This document shows positions 18,059-26,622 of a DNA stretch of 64,000 bases, in pieces. Numbering within the stretch: the first letter of the stretch is position 1; the number at the start of each line of letters is the position of its first letter. Origin of the DNA: UBA8752 sp965657965 (lineage in GTDB: Bacteria > Bacteroidota > Bacteroidia > Flavobacteriales_D > Sanyastnellaceae); contig CBFHQM010000002.1 in the NCBI GenBank assembly GCA_965657965.1, positions 62,001 to 126,000 on the forward strand, in the 5' to 3' direction. The translations under genes were made by a program, and so were the position numbers. The notes beneath the pieces were generated by a model. It was given only the letters and a program-made list of their open reading frames with translations. It was not told the origin of the DNA and ran no database searches.

Positions 18059-18601
18059 TCAGGCCCGTTCTCGGCCTGAAAGCGTTTTCCACATCATGGC
18101 CAGAAGGGCAACTTCAGCCTCGGCATTCCCTCCTTTTCGGGCTTCGATGCCTTGCTGCAAGACCATCATGGCCTCCAGCAGATCAGCCTCGTCTTCGACC
18201 AATTCAGGCAACGCCTCAATCAAGGTGAGCGCTTCGACCATTACAGGCATGCCCATTTCGACACAACGGGTCGACAGTGTCTTGAGGTGTCCCTCTGCCG
18301 TACCTCCACATTCCCAAAGACAAGCCAGCAACGCCGGCATTTGGTCGGCATTGTCCGCCTCAAGTGCTGCAACAAGCAGGGCTTCACCAGCCCCTTCGAG
18401 CTTCAACCCGCGTAAAATGTCGTCGACTTGCTTTCGAACAGCCTCTTCGTCGGTCTCACTTCTGAGTCGCACCAACTCTGCCACTGTCGACAAATCACCT
18501 TCGTCCTTTACGCGCTTTAAGCCCGCATCCCTCATCTCCGCTACTGGAGAATGAAGAGAGGCGTGCAACTCGGCAAGGACCTGTGACCGTTTCTGTTCCA
18601 T
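18059..18601 (-). CDS. HEAT-like helical protein, hypothetical
   Basis: The 180-residue, acidic, all-helical product has repeated helix pairs with HEAT-like spacing (EMRDAGLKRVKDEGDLSTVAELVRL, then the segment from EEAVRKQVDDILRGL). No signal peptide or catalytic motif is seen, so it is likely a cytosolic scaffold or adaptor of unknown role. A perfect -7 box overlaps the stop codon of the upstream NUDIX gene, so it probably has its own promoter. It converges on the carboxylase gene with only 3 nt between them. Confidence 0.7.
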   Translation of the reverse strand: MEQKRSQVLAELHASLHSPVAEMRDAGLKRVKDEGDLSTVAELVRLRSETDEEAVRKQVDDILRGLKLEGAGEALLVAALEADNADQMPALLACLWECGGTAEGHLKTLSTRCVEMGMPVMVEALTLIEALPELVEDEADLLEAMMVLQQGIEARKGGNAEAEVALLAMMWKTLSGRERA

Positions 18602-18605
18602 GAGA

Positions 18606-18613
18606 CAAAGTTA
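18606..18613 (-). promoter_or_regulatory. -7 box TAACTTTG of the HEAT-like gene
   Basis: This is an exact TAnnTTTG match, then TCTC and the ATG at 18601, the same layout as at the RibBA-like gene. The first three bases (TAA) are also the stop codon of the upstream NUDIX gene. Confidence 0.55.
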
Positions 18614-19303
18614 ATCGCCGGCCTGTTCCCGCCATTCCGCCAAGATCACGGCCAGTTCACCAAGCATCATCGCGGTTGCCCCCCAAACGAAGGGTACGTT
18701 CGCCAGACGCCAGCCGGGAGCAGACAGGGTCAACTGTTGTCCCTTGCCCCCAACCCGGATCTTTTCCTCGACCCGATGCTCAGAGTGAAGCAGGTCATCC
18801 AGTTGCAACCTGTGCACCTTCGCCACCTCCCTTGGATCTGGCGAAAGATCCTTGGGCAATGACACCGGCGCCAGAAAGGGTTGAACAACAAACCCACTCG
18901 GGGCTACGTGGATTTCGGTGAGCGGAATAGGCCGTGCGTCCGCATTCCAATCGGATGCAAGCCCCAGCTCTTCTCTCCACTCCCGCATGGCACAGTCCAG
19001 CAATGTCTCTCCCTCTTCTCGCGCGCCGCCTGGCAGCGCCATTTGCCCCCCGTGAACCCCTTCGTAGGGTGTCCTCTCAATCAGCACCATGCGTCCATCT
19101 GCTTCCAAGCCCATCAACACCGCGGCTTCACGAAAATCAATGCCCGCTCGACCTCGACTGCGCGCTTCTTCGGCAGAGGTCCTTCCGTAGGGCATGAACT
19201 CCAAATGCGCGTCGACTCCAGGCAAAGGGAAGGCCGCAGCTTCCCAAGCCAACCAATCCATTTGAATTCGTTTTAGCATGCCTTGCAAAGGTCGTGTTGC
19301 CAT
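18611..19303 (-). CDS. NUDIX hydrolase, CoA pyrophosphatase-like
   Basis: The 230-residue product has a complete NUDIX box: GGAREEGETLLDCAMREWREELGL, shown here only by its key residues Gly, Glu, Arg-Glu and Glu-Glu, at about residues 114-137. The preceding VLIERTPYEGVHGGQMALPGG matches the extra motif of the CoA pyrophosphatase subgroup (NudL/PCD1 type), which cleaves CoA and related pyrophosphates. Substrate choice is inferred from that motif. It is codirectional with the HEAT-like gene and divergent from aat. Confidence 0.85.
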   Translation of the reverse strand: MATRPLQGMLKRIQMDWLAWEAAAFPLPGVDAHLEFMPYGRTSAEEARSRGRAGIDFREAAVLMGLEADGRMVLIERTPYEGVHGGQMALPGGAREEGETLLDCAMREWREELGLASDWNADARPIPLTEIHVAPSGFVVQPFLAPVSLPKDLSPDPREVAKVHRLQLDDLLHSEHRVEEKIRVGGKGQQLTLSAPGWRLANVPFVWGATAMMLGELAVILAEWREQAGD

Positions 19304-19330
19304 CCTCTTCCATGCATGCGCCTTCCGGGC

Positions 19331-19338
19331 TAATTTTG
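19331..19338 (+). promoter_or_regulatory. -7 box TAATTTTG of aat
   Basis: This is an exact TAnnTTTG match ending 7 nt before the GTG start of aat. The nearest upstream TTG is about 31 nt away, so the -33 part is weak. Confidence 0.45.
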
Positions 19339-19345
19339 TCCTGCT

Positions 19346-20032
19346 GTGTTACAACTGGGATCAGAACTTTGGTTTCCGCCTCCTGAGCATTTTGGAGACG
19401 ACGGGCTAGTGGCCATTGGAGGAGACCTCTCCCCCGATCGCCTTTTGCTTGCTTACGAGCGGGGCATCTTCCCTTGGTCTGCGCCAGAGGACCCCTTGCT
19501 TTGGTGGTGTCCTGAGCCACGCGCCATTTTGCCGCCTGCTCAGATCAAAGTGTCCAAAAGCATGCGCAACGTGCTCAATAGAGGGGAGTACAAGACCACA
19601 TTCGATCAGGATTTTCGTGGGGTCATGGAAGGATGCGCGCACCGCCCAGACGAAGGCACTTGGATCACCGAAGATTTTGTGGAAGCGTATGCCCAATTGC
19701 ATGCGTTGGGGTTTGCCCACAGCGTCGAGACTTGGAATCAAAAAGGCGAACTTGTCGGCGGACTGTATGGCGTTTCCCTCGGGTCTATGTTCTTCGGAGA
19801 ATCCATGTTCGCACGGTCTTCCAACGCAAGTAAAGTGGCGTTTGTGCAGTTGGCGCGTCAACTGGAGCAATGGGGCATGGAGTGCATCGATTGTCAAATC
19901 ATGAATCCCCACCTCAAAACGCTGGGTGCCACCCATGTGCCACGGGACATCTTTTTGGACACCCTCAAGCACTGTATGAACGCCCCCACAAAACGCGGAA
20001 CTTGGGCGTTTGATTCTGCCTCAGAAGTATGA
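19346..20032 (+). CDS. aat: Leucyl/phenylalanyl-tRNA--protein transferase
   Basis: This enzyme adds Leu or Phe to proteins with N-terminal Arg or Lys, marking them for ClpS/ClpAP degradation (N-end rule). The 228-residue product has the family blocks WFPPPEHFGDDGLVAIGGDLS, YERGIFPW, WWCPEPRAIL, GGLYGVSLGSMFFGESMF and DCQ. The start is GTG at 19346. Its stop overlaps the next reading frame in ATGA at 20029-20032. Confidence 0.95.
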   Translation: MLQLGSELWFPPPEHFGDDGLVAIGGDLSPDRLLLAYERGIFPWSAPEDPLLWWCPEPRAILPPAQIKVSKSMRNVLNRGEYKTTFDQDFRGVMEGCAHRPDEGTWITEDFVEAYAQLHALGFAHSVETWNQKGELVGGLYGVSLGSMFFGESMFARSSNASKVAFVQLARQLEQWGMECIDCQIMNPHLKTLGATHVPRDIFLDTLKHCMNAPTKRGTWAFDSASEV

Positions 20033-20493
20033 CCTCCGCTCTCTTGCCCAATTTCCTCAGACACACTTGGATTCGATGCCTCTGGCAGTGGCATCAATTG
20101 AGAGGATGGAAAGTCGAAGGTCCGTTGCCCAAACCGGGGGAGAAGACTTGTCTCCTCCTGAGCAAAGCCATGGAGTCCAAGACGATCATGACTTCATTTC
20201 TTGAATTGAAGCTGAACCAACAGGCCCGCGCAAACTCGTCCTCCAACCCAATGCAGGATTGCCACAGCTTGCCTGCAACTTCTCCGCCGTCCATCGCACA
20301 GGCCGTCCAATGCGCCATCGACATGAATGCCAACATTCAACTCGTCCTTCTGGACTCAGTGGCCAGAAGAATCCGTATCCACACCCCGCTTAAACCCGGT
20401 CCGCATTCACGACGGACCATCCATTACATCGTGCGAATTCTGAGTCATTCTGCCGAGAATCAGATGGTTGGAGAAGGCGAAATGCCGCGTTGA
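20029..20493 (+). pseudogene. Probable remnant of a small PlsC-like acyltransferase
   Basis: The open frame of 154 codons starts inside the aat stop. Its beginning (RGWKVEGPLPKPGEKTCLL) and its later part (AIDMNANIQLVLLDSVARRI) resemble the start and end of short 1-acylglycerol-phosphate acyltransferases of Bacteroidota. The catalytic HX4D site, the PEGTR block and about 60 middle residues are absent. A run reading HGVQDDHD appears only in the shifted frame at 20169-20192, which would fit a frameshift. This is by-eye similarity, so a young unrelated gene or no gene at all remain possible. Confidence 0.35.
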
Positions 20494-20602
20494 AAAATTG
20501 TCCATATCTGAATGAGGAAAAGTCCATGTTACGACGTGGTTCCACTCTACTTTGCAACATGAGACAGATGCTGGTCTCACTCACCTTCACCGATTCACAA
20601 CC

Positions 20603-20872
20603 ATGGACAAGCACGACCTTATGATTCTCGATATCGTTCAGCAGCACAAGCGTGAACAGCAAGAACACATTCGACTGGCCACCTTGGAGCGCAACTTCTG
20701 GAAGCGCATTGAAGGGGATGTGACTTTGAGTGTGGGCCAAGCCAGAATTGGAGAACGCATTACCCGCCTCTACCTCGATGGTTTGATTCAAAACAAGAGT
20801 GGATACATGCTCACCAAGAAAGGCCGTGAAGCCCTCAATGTGAAGAGCGACAGCTACGCACATTTGGCGTAA
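20603..20872 (+). CDS. Small winged-helix-like protein, hypothetical
   Basis: The 89-residue product (start ATG 20603, MDKHDLMILDIV) is helical with a short hairpin. The pattern ARIGERITRLYLDGLIQNKSGYMLTKKGREAL looks like the recognition helix and wing of a winged-helix protein, as in small PadR/ArsR-type regulators, though residues 1-40 are not typical. It may bind DNA; target unknown. It is followed at once by a strong terminator, so it is a single-gene transcript or the end of the aat unit. Confidence 0.65.
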   Translation: MDKHDLMILDIVQQHKREQQEHIRLATLERNFWKRIEGDVTLSVGQARIGERITRLYLDGLIQNKSGYMLTKKGREALNVKSDSYAHLA

Positions 20873-20888
20873 TGGCCTGTCTGTTTCC

Positions 20889-20923
20889 AACGAAAAAGGC
20901 CTCCAGTGGAGGCCTTTTTCGTT
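20889..20923. terminator. Bidirectional terminator
   Basis: The arms AACGAAAAAGGCCTCC and its complement (16 bp) close a 3-nt loop. T runs in both directions serve the winged-helix gene on the plus strand and the 48-residue gene on the minus strand. Confidence 0.9.
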
Positions 20924-20956
20924 GAGGTCAATTCTAGATTGACCAGAAAAGAACCA

Positions 20957-21103
20957 TCAGTTCTCTTCAAGGATTTCCAACTTGGGGTATTTCTCCCGCC
21001 AGAAATCCAACTTACTCGGATCACGCACCGTGATTACCGTTCTTCCGTCTAACCTCACTTTGATGTTCGGCTGTAGCTCCTTGGTCTTTTTCTTCTTCGC
21101 CAT
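20957..21103 (-). CDS. 48-residue basic protein, hypothetical
   Basis: This frame, too short for usual gene lists, starts with ATG at 21103 and ends with TGA at 20957. It encodes MAKKKKTKELQPNIKVRLDG followed by the tail RTVITVRDPSKLDFWREKYP-KLEILEEN. The basic N terminus followed by an ordered strand-helix-like tail looks like a real small protein. The gene ends 34 nt before the shared bidirectional terminator, which fits an expressed unit. I do not recognise a family. A purine-rich AGAAGAAG lies about 10 nt before the ATG. Confidence 0.6.
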   Translation of the reverse strand: MAKKKKTKELQPNIKVRLDGRTVITVRDPSKLDFWREKYPKLEILEEN

Positions 21104-21259
21104 AACGATTGCTTCTTCTAAACAACAGGTCAGCCCTGATTTAGTTGTCTAATGAAAGACAGAGTTTCCCATTGTCCAAGGCCTCATGAATCAATTGTGA
21201 AAGTTTCCAACTCGGTTTTGCACAAGATAAAAGTGCTTTCAATCGACCAGGAAAGCCCT

Positions 21260-22588
21260 CTAAGCCGCAGTAGACGGGATTTTAGAAGAAGACATGTACC
21301 CGAATCCAGCAATGTACAGGTAGCATAAAATCGGCAAAACAAGCGCGAGAGAAAATCCAGATGCGTCCACCAATGCACCAAAAGCTGGCGGAATAAAGGC
21401 TCCGCCGACAATCGCAGTGCACAAAATGCCACTGCCTTGAGGCTTTGCGTCTCCTAGATTTTCAATGCCCAGCGTAAAAATTGTGGGGAACATGATGGAA
21501 TTAAAGAGGCCCACAGCGAGCAATGCGAGCAACGCGGTCAAACCTGACGCCATCATACTGGTAAGCACGAGTGCGGCCGCAATGCCCGAAAATATACCGA
21601 GCAACATTCCTGGCTTCACCCGTTGCATCAAAGCAGCACCAATGAACCGACCTACCATTGCCCCTCCCCAATAAAAGGTGAGCAACACTCCCAGCTGAGC
21701 CTTGGGATCCATACCCGCCACAGTCTGCCCTTTGATCGAGGCGGCCAAAGAAGCCATTTTGTGGAGGAAAGGGGTAGAATCAATCATATTCTGGACACCG
21801 AGATGGAGTCCATAATTCACCATGTAACTGCCCAATGCCACCTCGGCGCCCACGTAGACAAAAATTCCAGCGGCACCCGCCAACAACCGACGGTCCGACA
21901 GCACACTTCCCGACCCTCTGCTACTGCTGCTGCCTTCTAAAATCCGAGGCAATGTGACCATCGCAATGACTCCCGCCAAAGCCAAGAACGCCAAGGCAAT
22001 CACCACAAAGGGAACTTGCACTGCACTGGCCTCGGTGGCCCGGTAGGCCTCGAGGGCTGCAGGGGCCATTGCCGCCTGCTCCACACCGGTTTTGACACTA
22101 TCCGACAGCAGATACGTCGCACTGATGATGGGGGCAATCGTTGTGCCCAATGAGTTGAACGCCTGCGCAAGGTTCAACCGACTCGACGCCCCTTCTTCAG
22201 AACCCAACACCGAGATGTACGGGTTGGCAGCCACCTGCAACACGGTGATGCCTGAGGCCACCACAAACAGGGCGAGCAAGAACAAGCCGAACATCCTTGT
22301 CGATGCCGCCGGATAAAAAATCAGGCAACCCAATGCGGCCAATGACAACCCGACAAGAATGCCATTCTTGTAGCCCATCTTCTTGATGAGCCTTCCCCCT
22401 GGAATGGAAATCACACCATAGGCCGTGAACCAAGCAAACTGGACCAGTCCCGCTTGGAGATAGGTCAATTCAAAGACGTCTTTGAGGCGAGGAATCAGGG
22501 CGTCCACCATAACGGTGATGAACCCCCACATAAAAAAGAGGGACGTCACCGTAATGAACGCCCCTCGGAATCGTTGTCCGTTGGTCAT
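21260..22588 (-). CDS. Sugar MFS transporter (FucP/GluP type)
   Basis: The 442-residue inner-membrane product has about 12 helices. Its early region (FMWGFITVMVDALIPRLKDVFELT, then FAWFTAYGVISIPGG) is the hallmark of the L-fucose/glucose-galactose:H+ symporters. NPYISVLG and the NSIMFPTIFTLGIENLG block support the same group. The exact sugar is not readable. I chose the ATG at 22588 (MTNGQRFRGAF), preceded by a -7-like TAATTTG; an in-frame extension to 22624 is hydrophobic and unlike the family. Confidence 0.9.
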   Translation of the reverse strand: MTNGQRFRGAFITVTSLFFMWGFITVMVDALIPRLKDVFELTYLQAGLVQFAWFTAYGVISIPGGRLIKKMGYKNGILVGLSLAALGCLIFYPAASTRMFGLFLLALFVVASGITVLQVAANPYISVLGSEEGASSRLNLAQAFNSLGTTIAPIISATYLLSDSVKTGVEQAAMAPAALEAYRATEASAVQVPFVVIALAFLALAGVIAMVTLPRILEGSSSSRGSGSVLSDRRLLAGAAGIFVYVGAEVALGSYMVNYGLHLGVQNMIDSTPFLHKMASLAASIKGQTVAGMDPKAQLGVLLTFYWGGAMVGRFIGAALMQRVKPGMLLGIFSGIAAALVLTSMMASGLTALLALLAVGLFNSIMFPTIFTLGIENLGDAKPQGSGILCTAIVGGAFIPPAFGALVDASGFSLALVLPILCYLYIAGFGYMSSSKIPSTAA

Positions 22589-22592
22589 GGTG

Positions 22593-22599
22593 CAAATTA
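22593..22599 (-). promoter_or_regulatory. -7-like TAATTTG of the sugar transporter gene
   Basis: TAATTTG, one spacer base short of TAnnTTTG, ends 4 nt (CACC) before the ATG at 22588. The 3' half and spacer (AATTTGCACC) match the def promoter closely. Confidence 0.35.
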
Positions 22600-22644
22600 G
22601 CAACAAGCCAAGGGCTGTCCACAATACACCGGTGGATTTTTACA

Positions 22645-25600
22645 TCAGCGCATCAGCTCGAATGTACCGAGCATCGCTTCAGCGTCTGTCCGTGCACCTT
22701 TCCACTTCAATCGATAATTGTACATGCCAGCCGGCGCATAGTGCTCCCCTCCGTTCACATCGCCAATCCAAACCTCGTCTGGGTTTTCGCTGTGAAAGAT
22801 GACCTCACCCCAGCGGTTGAAGATGTCCAATTCATATTGAGTCACTTCCGAAATGATGACTTTGAATGCATCATTGATGCCATCATTGTTTGGTGTAAAC
22901 GCATTGGGAATGTAGATCAACACCGGACCCTCAACCAAGGTGTAAGCGCTGTCGGTACACCCAATTGGATTGGTCACCGTTAACTGCGCATAATAGTCTC
23001 CAAGGCCGTCGTACTCGTGGGTTGGGTTGGGTTCGTCACTGACTGCACCATCGCCAAAGTCCCAGTCAAAATCGCAATTCCCACACGGGGGCTCTGGCGT
23101 CGCAATGAATTCCACCTCGGTGTCCGTCACGTAACTGGTGTAAAAGTCACTGTAGACATACTCAACTTCCACCTGTACCATATCGGTCAAGGTCTCTCCA
23201 CAAATGTCCGTGACTTCGACAGGATAGCTAAAGGAGTTGCTTGGCGCAACGTACTGACTCTCACCGAATGCGGGAATGCTCGGCCAGCTGTAGACAAAAC
23301 CCTCTTCTCCTCCAGTGGCCACCGCCGTAAAACTCAGCGCTTCGCCCCTGCAAATCACGGTGTCATTTGGAACGGTCAGGGTCATGGGAATGTTCGGGAT
23401 GGACAATGTGGTCGCCGTTTGATTTTCGCCCCCGCACCCATCGGTGACTTCCACAAAAACAGGCGTGGTCTCAAAGCTCTGAACGGTAATGCCTTGGTCA
23501 CTTCCCCCGTACGGGACACCGCCCACCAACCATTCGAAAACGTACTCTCCCGCACCGGATAGGATCTCCACCTCAATGAAGGTGTTGTCGATGCAGGATG
23601 CCGAAATGGTGTCGGGTAAATTCAGTTCTAAAGCCGGATTTACAATGTCGATGGTGGTACTCGCCGATCCGGACGACTGACAATTGTCTGTGACCTCTAC
23701 CGCCAATGTTGTGGGCAATCCTTCTGTGTAATTGAAGGTGGACTGATCCCCTACTGGATTGAAGTTTTGGGCCCACTGATAAGTGTAGACTCCACTGCCT
23801 CCCTCGATTTCAGGAGCGAGGAGAAAGTCTTCTGTGCATGGTCCAACCAAGACCTCCGGCAATGTGACCTCCAATGGAGGGCTGACTACAACCACCTCGG
23901 TACTGACCGTTACAAACTGGCCGCAGCCGTCGTTGACGTCGAGCGTAATGCTCATGTCTTCGTCCGTTGTCCAATTCAACGTCTCGGTGAAACTCAAAAA
24001 CGAGAAGCCGTCCAGCCAAGCCCAGCCGAAGTAAGGCTCACCTCCAGACCATTCTGGCTCAATGGTGAACGGCACATTGCAGCCCACCTCGTAGGTTTCC
24101 TCCAACTCAACCAACAATTCAGGAACGTCAATGCTGACGTTGATCATGGCCTCTGCGGTCAACCCACACGCGTCTTCAACGGTGACGTGAACCTCGGAAG
24201 CGTTGTTCCAGGTGCTCACAAACAGGCTGTTGCCAAAACCAAATGCCGGCATATTGTCTTGGAAGGTCCACGTGTATTCGTAAGGGGGGTTGCCTCCTCC
24301 ACCTTGCGCGAAGATTTCGGCGAAACCGTTGCACGTGAGGACCAAATCCCCGCCCAAAATCTCCGCGGTCAGTTCGGGATACTCTTCCACCACAACGTTG
24401 AAGGTACCGGGGTCTTCCGGCATGCCGCATGTATCCGACACGGTCACAACGCAGTCATACTCCCCTGCTGCGGCAGGAATGTAGTTGAACGTGGGCTCGT
24501 CGATGCCCGGGTTGCAGGTCCAGTCATAATGGTAATTGCCATAGCCCCCCTCAATGATGGGTTCGAGCAAAACAGAATCCCCGACGCACAGGGTGGCGTC
24601 AAACCCGTCGACAACCAACGGGTCTGGCTCGTCGGCAATCTCAAATTCAAAATAGCTTGTTAGACCTCCCCCATTGCACGCTGCAAGGTTGAGGATCTCC
24701 ATGATTACAATTTCCGTACCCTCTACAACGCCATCTTCAAAGGCATCCAATGGGAACTGCTGAACAGAAACGTAAGGAGGGAAAAACACGGTGTCGGGAA
24801 GCAGGGTGAAATCGACGCCGTTGGTGGCCGTACTGCCAGAATAGTCAATGATGACCATTTCCTCGATGTCGAGGATGGTCTCCAGCGGACGAGTGAACGT
24901 AAGCAAGGCCTCTCCGCAGTCCTCATAAATGATGTTCGATTCGGGCCCGCCAACATCGATGCTCAAGTCCACTTCAACCACCGAATTGGACTCAAACGAG
25001 CCGGACTCCAAGATCACGATGGACTCCAACGCCGTATCCGAACCATCGGCGATGGCGAGGCGAATGTGATAGGTCTCTCCGCACTCGACTTCACTTTCTG
25101 CGGTCAGCTTGGTTGTGTATCCATTCTGACAGAGGACACCGTTGGCTGGATTGTCGATGTAGTAAGCCGCATTGGTCACATTGTTGACCGAGCTGATGGT
25201 GATGGCGAGTTGAGGATCAGAGTCTGGCACTTCTGCCAAATTGATCGCGCCTCCCGCATAAGGTCCCGCGATGCCAGGGCCACTAAGGAAAAAACCGAAA
25301 ATGTCGTTGTATTGGCTGTTGATCCAAGCCAAGTATTCATCCGAGCCAAACACGTAGTTGAATCGAACCGTGTCCCCTGTCGCGACAAAGTCAAACTCAA
25401 TGGCGCAAACATCATTCACACTGCTGACATTGAAGTTTTGTCCAATCAGAGGCGGGACACTGTTGGCGATGGCGAGCAAATCTGCATCTCCGGCTACTTC
25501 AAGGTTGTCCTCGATAAATGCATCCATGCAGCCATCATCCACATTTGCCGGATTGTTGGCCACCTCAGTGGACAGGATGAGTCCCGCTTCAATGGGGAAC

Positions 25601-25824
25601 TCTGTAGGGTCAAAGCCCGTAATGTTGCCAATTTGAACAGGGCTACCTGTGTAGACAACGTTGGTGGCCACGACGCCCGATCCAAGCAGGACGTCATTTA
25701 CATATTCATCCGGCGTCAAGGTGCTGTTCACTTCCACTTGAGACGTGGAGGCCACCGAAAACGCCATCAAAGCGCACAAAAAAGAGATCCGGCGAAAGTT
25801 CAATTGACTCAGGAATTGATTCAT
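22645..25824 (-). CDS. Giant secreted adhesin: choice-of-anchor L, PKD-like repeats, gliding-motility C-terminal domain
   Basis: The 1059-residue product has a signal peptide (ISFLCALMAFSVAS). An N-terminal domain of about residues 35-280 has blocks such as GLILSTEV, FDFVATGDTVRFNYVFGSDEY and NDIFGFFLSGPGIAG, characteristic of choice-of-anchor L proteins. Then come about eight repeats of some 85 residues with alternating pairs of Cys, one a classical PKD module (CDFDWDFGDGAVSDEPNPTH). The C terminus (PNAFTPNNDGINDAFKV, then FNRWGEVIF) is the gliding-motility-associated CHU_C domain, a type IX secretion sorting signal. It is likely cell-surface exposed. Confidence 0.9.
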   Translation of the reverse strand: MNQFLSQLNFRRISFLCALMAFSVASTSQVEVNSTLTPDEYVNDVLLGSGVVATNVVYTGSPVQIGNITGFDPTEFPIEAGLILSTEVANNPANVDDGCMDAFIEDNLEVAGDADLLAIANSVPPLIGQNFNVSSVNDVCAIEFDFVATGDTVRFNYVFGSDEYLAWINSQYNDIFGFFLSGPGIAGPYAGGAINLAEVPDSDPQLAITISSVNNVTNAAYYIDNPANGVLCQNGYTTKLTAESEVECGETYHIRLAIADGSDTALESIVILESGSFESNSVVEVDLSIDVGGPESNIIYEDCGEALLTFTRPLETILDIEEMVIIDYSGSTATNGVDFTLLPDTVFFPPYVSVQQFPLDAFEDGVVEGTEIVIMEILNLAACNGGGLTSYFEFEIADEPDPLVVDGFDATLCVGDSVLLEPIIEGGYGNYHYDWTCNPGIDEPTFNYIPAAAGEYDCVVTVSDTCGMPEDPGTFNVVVEEYPELTAEILGGDLVLTCNGFAEIFAQGGGGNPPYEYTWTFQDNMPAFGFGNSLFVSTWNNASEVHVTVEDACGLTAEAMINVSIDVPELLVELEETYEVGCNVPFTIEPEWSGGEPYFGWAWLDGFSFLSFTETLNWTTDEDMSITLDVNDGCGQFVTVSTEVVVVSPPLEVTLPEVLVGPCTEDFLLAPEIEGGSGVYTYQWAQNFNPVGDQSTFNYTEGLPTTLAVEVTDNCQSSGSASTTIDIVNPALELNLPDTISASCIDNTFIEVEILSGAGEYVFEWLVGGVPYGGSDQGITVQSFETTPVFVEVTDGCGGENQTATTLSIPNIPMTLTVPNDTVICRGEALSFTAVATGGEEGFVYSWPSIPAFGESQYVAPSNSFSYPVEVTDICGETLTDMVQVEVEYVYSDFYTSYVTDTEVEFIATPEPPCGNCDFDWDFGDGAVSDEPNPTHEYDGLGDYYAQLTVTNPIGCTDSAYTLVEGPVLIYIPNAFTPNNDGINDAFKVIISEVTQYELDIFNRWGEVIFHSENPDEVWIGDVNGGEHYAPAGMYNYRLKWKGARTDAEAMLGTFELMR

Positions 25825-25859
25825 GGTTACCGCAATTTACCTGTGATATGACGACAAAA

Positions 25860-25889
25860 AAGGCGAAAGGTTGCGCAACCTTTCGCCTT
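25860..25889 (-). terminator. Terminator of the ECF sigma gene
   Basis: The perfect 30-nt palindrome (arms AAGGCGAAAGGTTGC and complement) is followed on the minus strand by a run of T. It lies 30 nt after the sigma factor stop and before the adhesin start. Confidence 0.85.
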
Positions 25890-25918
25890 CTCTGCGAATT
25901 CAACGAAAAACAAGGGTA

Positions 25919-26428
25919 TTACCTCACTTCAAACTCTCCCAGCTCGTCCTTGAGCCGCTTTCTGGCGTGAAAGATTCTGCTCTTCACTGTTCCCATGGGG
26001 ATGCCCAATTCATCGGCAATTTCATCGTAGTGAAATCCATCTAGGAACATGGTGAACGGCTTTCGAAAATCGTACTTCAACCGGTTGATGGCGGTTTGGA
26101 TGTCATCGATGTTGATCAGCGTGGTCACGGAATCGTGATGATAGTCTTGACTTGCGTTCAAGAAATACTGATTTTCTGTTTGATCAACAATGGTATTCTG
26201 AAAGCGCTTACGCTTGTAGTTGTTGATGAAGATGTTCCGCATGATGGTGTACAACCATCCTTTGATGTTCGTGCCTTCTTTAAAGTTGTTCTTGTATCGC
26301 AACGCTTTCACAAAGGTTTCTTGCACCAAATCATTTGCGTCTTCACGGTCACGTGTGAAGCCCATGGCGAAACCGGAAAGGAAATCTTGATGCGAGGTCA
26401 AGAGCTGGTTGAATTCGATAGATGACAT
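25919..26428 (-). CDS. ECF-type RNA polymerase sigma factor
   Basis: The 169-residue product has region 2 (QDFLSGFAMGFTRDREDANDLVQETFVKAL, ending in WLYTIMRNIFIN) and region 4 (FHYDEIADELGIPMGTVKSRIFHARKRL), with the short linker of ECF factors. Starting at 26428 (MSSIEFNQLL) gives the usual length; the frame extends to 26503 but without family similarity. No anti-sigma gene is adjacent. A MerR-type regulator gene lies upstream on the same strand, and the space between them carries repeated TGTTCA hexamers, so the regulator may control this gene. Confidence 0.93.
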   Translation of the reverse strand: MSSIEFNQLLTSHQDFLSGFAMGFTRDREDANDLVQETFVKALRYKNNFKEGTNIKGWLYTIMRNIFINNYKRKRFQNTIVDQTENQYFLNASQDYHHDSVTTLINIDDIQTAINRLKYDFRKPFTMFLDGFHYDEIADELGIPMGTVKSRIFHARKRLKDELGEFEVR

Positions 26429-26430
26429 TT

Positions 26431-26575
26431 TGTTCAGCGTTGAGGTCCAAAGATTGAACAAAGATTCCGTGCTACCAAAATTCTGTTCAACTATTTTACC
26501 CAAACAATAAACAATAAGCCTTAAAAGCCCCGCTTTTGGCCGGAATGTTCACCCATTCTCCTGAATCAATGAACA
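26431..26575. promoter_or_regulatory. Array of five TGTTCA/TGAACA hexamers upstream of the ECF sigma gene
   Basis: The hexamers lie at 26431-26436, 26455-26460, 26484-26489, 26546-26551 and 26570-26575, in mixed orientation. A sixth is at 26655-26660 inside a 15-nt palindrome (TTTTGTT C AACAAAA). TGAACA fits the TnnACA core reported for CarH operators. They probably include operator sites for the neighbouring MerR/CarH-like regulator; that assignment is inference. Confidence 0.5.
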
Positions 26576-26622
26576 CAACGAAAACCCTACACACTGCGGG
26601 ATTGCGCAATGTGCACGCATCA

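Noticed and set aside
17598..18554. 318-codon plus-strand open frame
   Set aside because: It runs out of frame through the carboxylase end and antisense to the HEAT-like gene; no family pattern.
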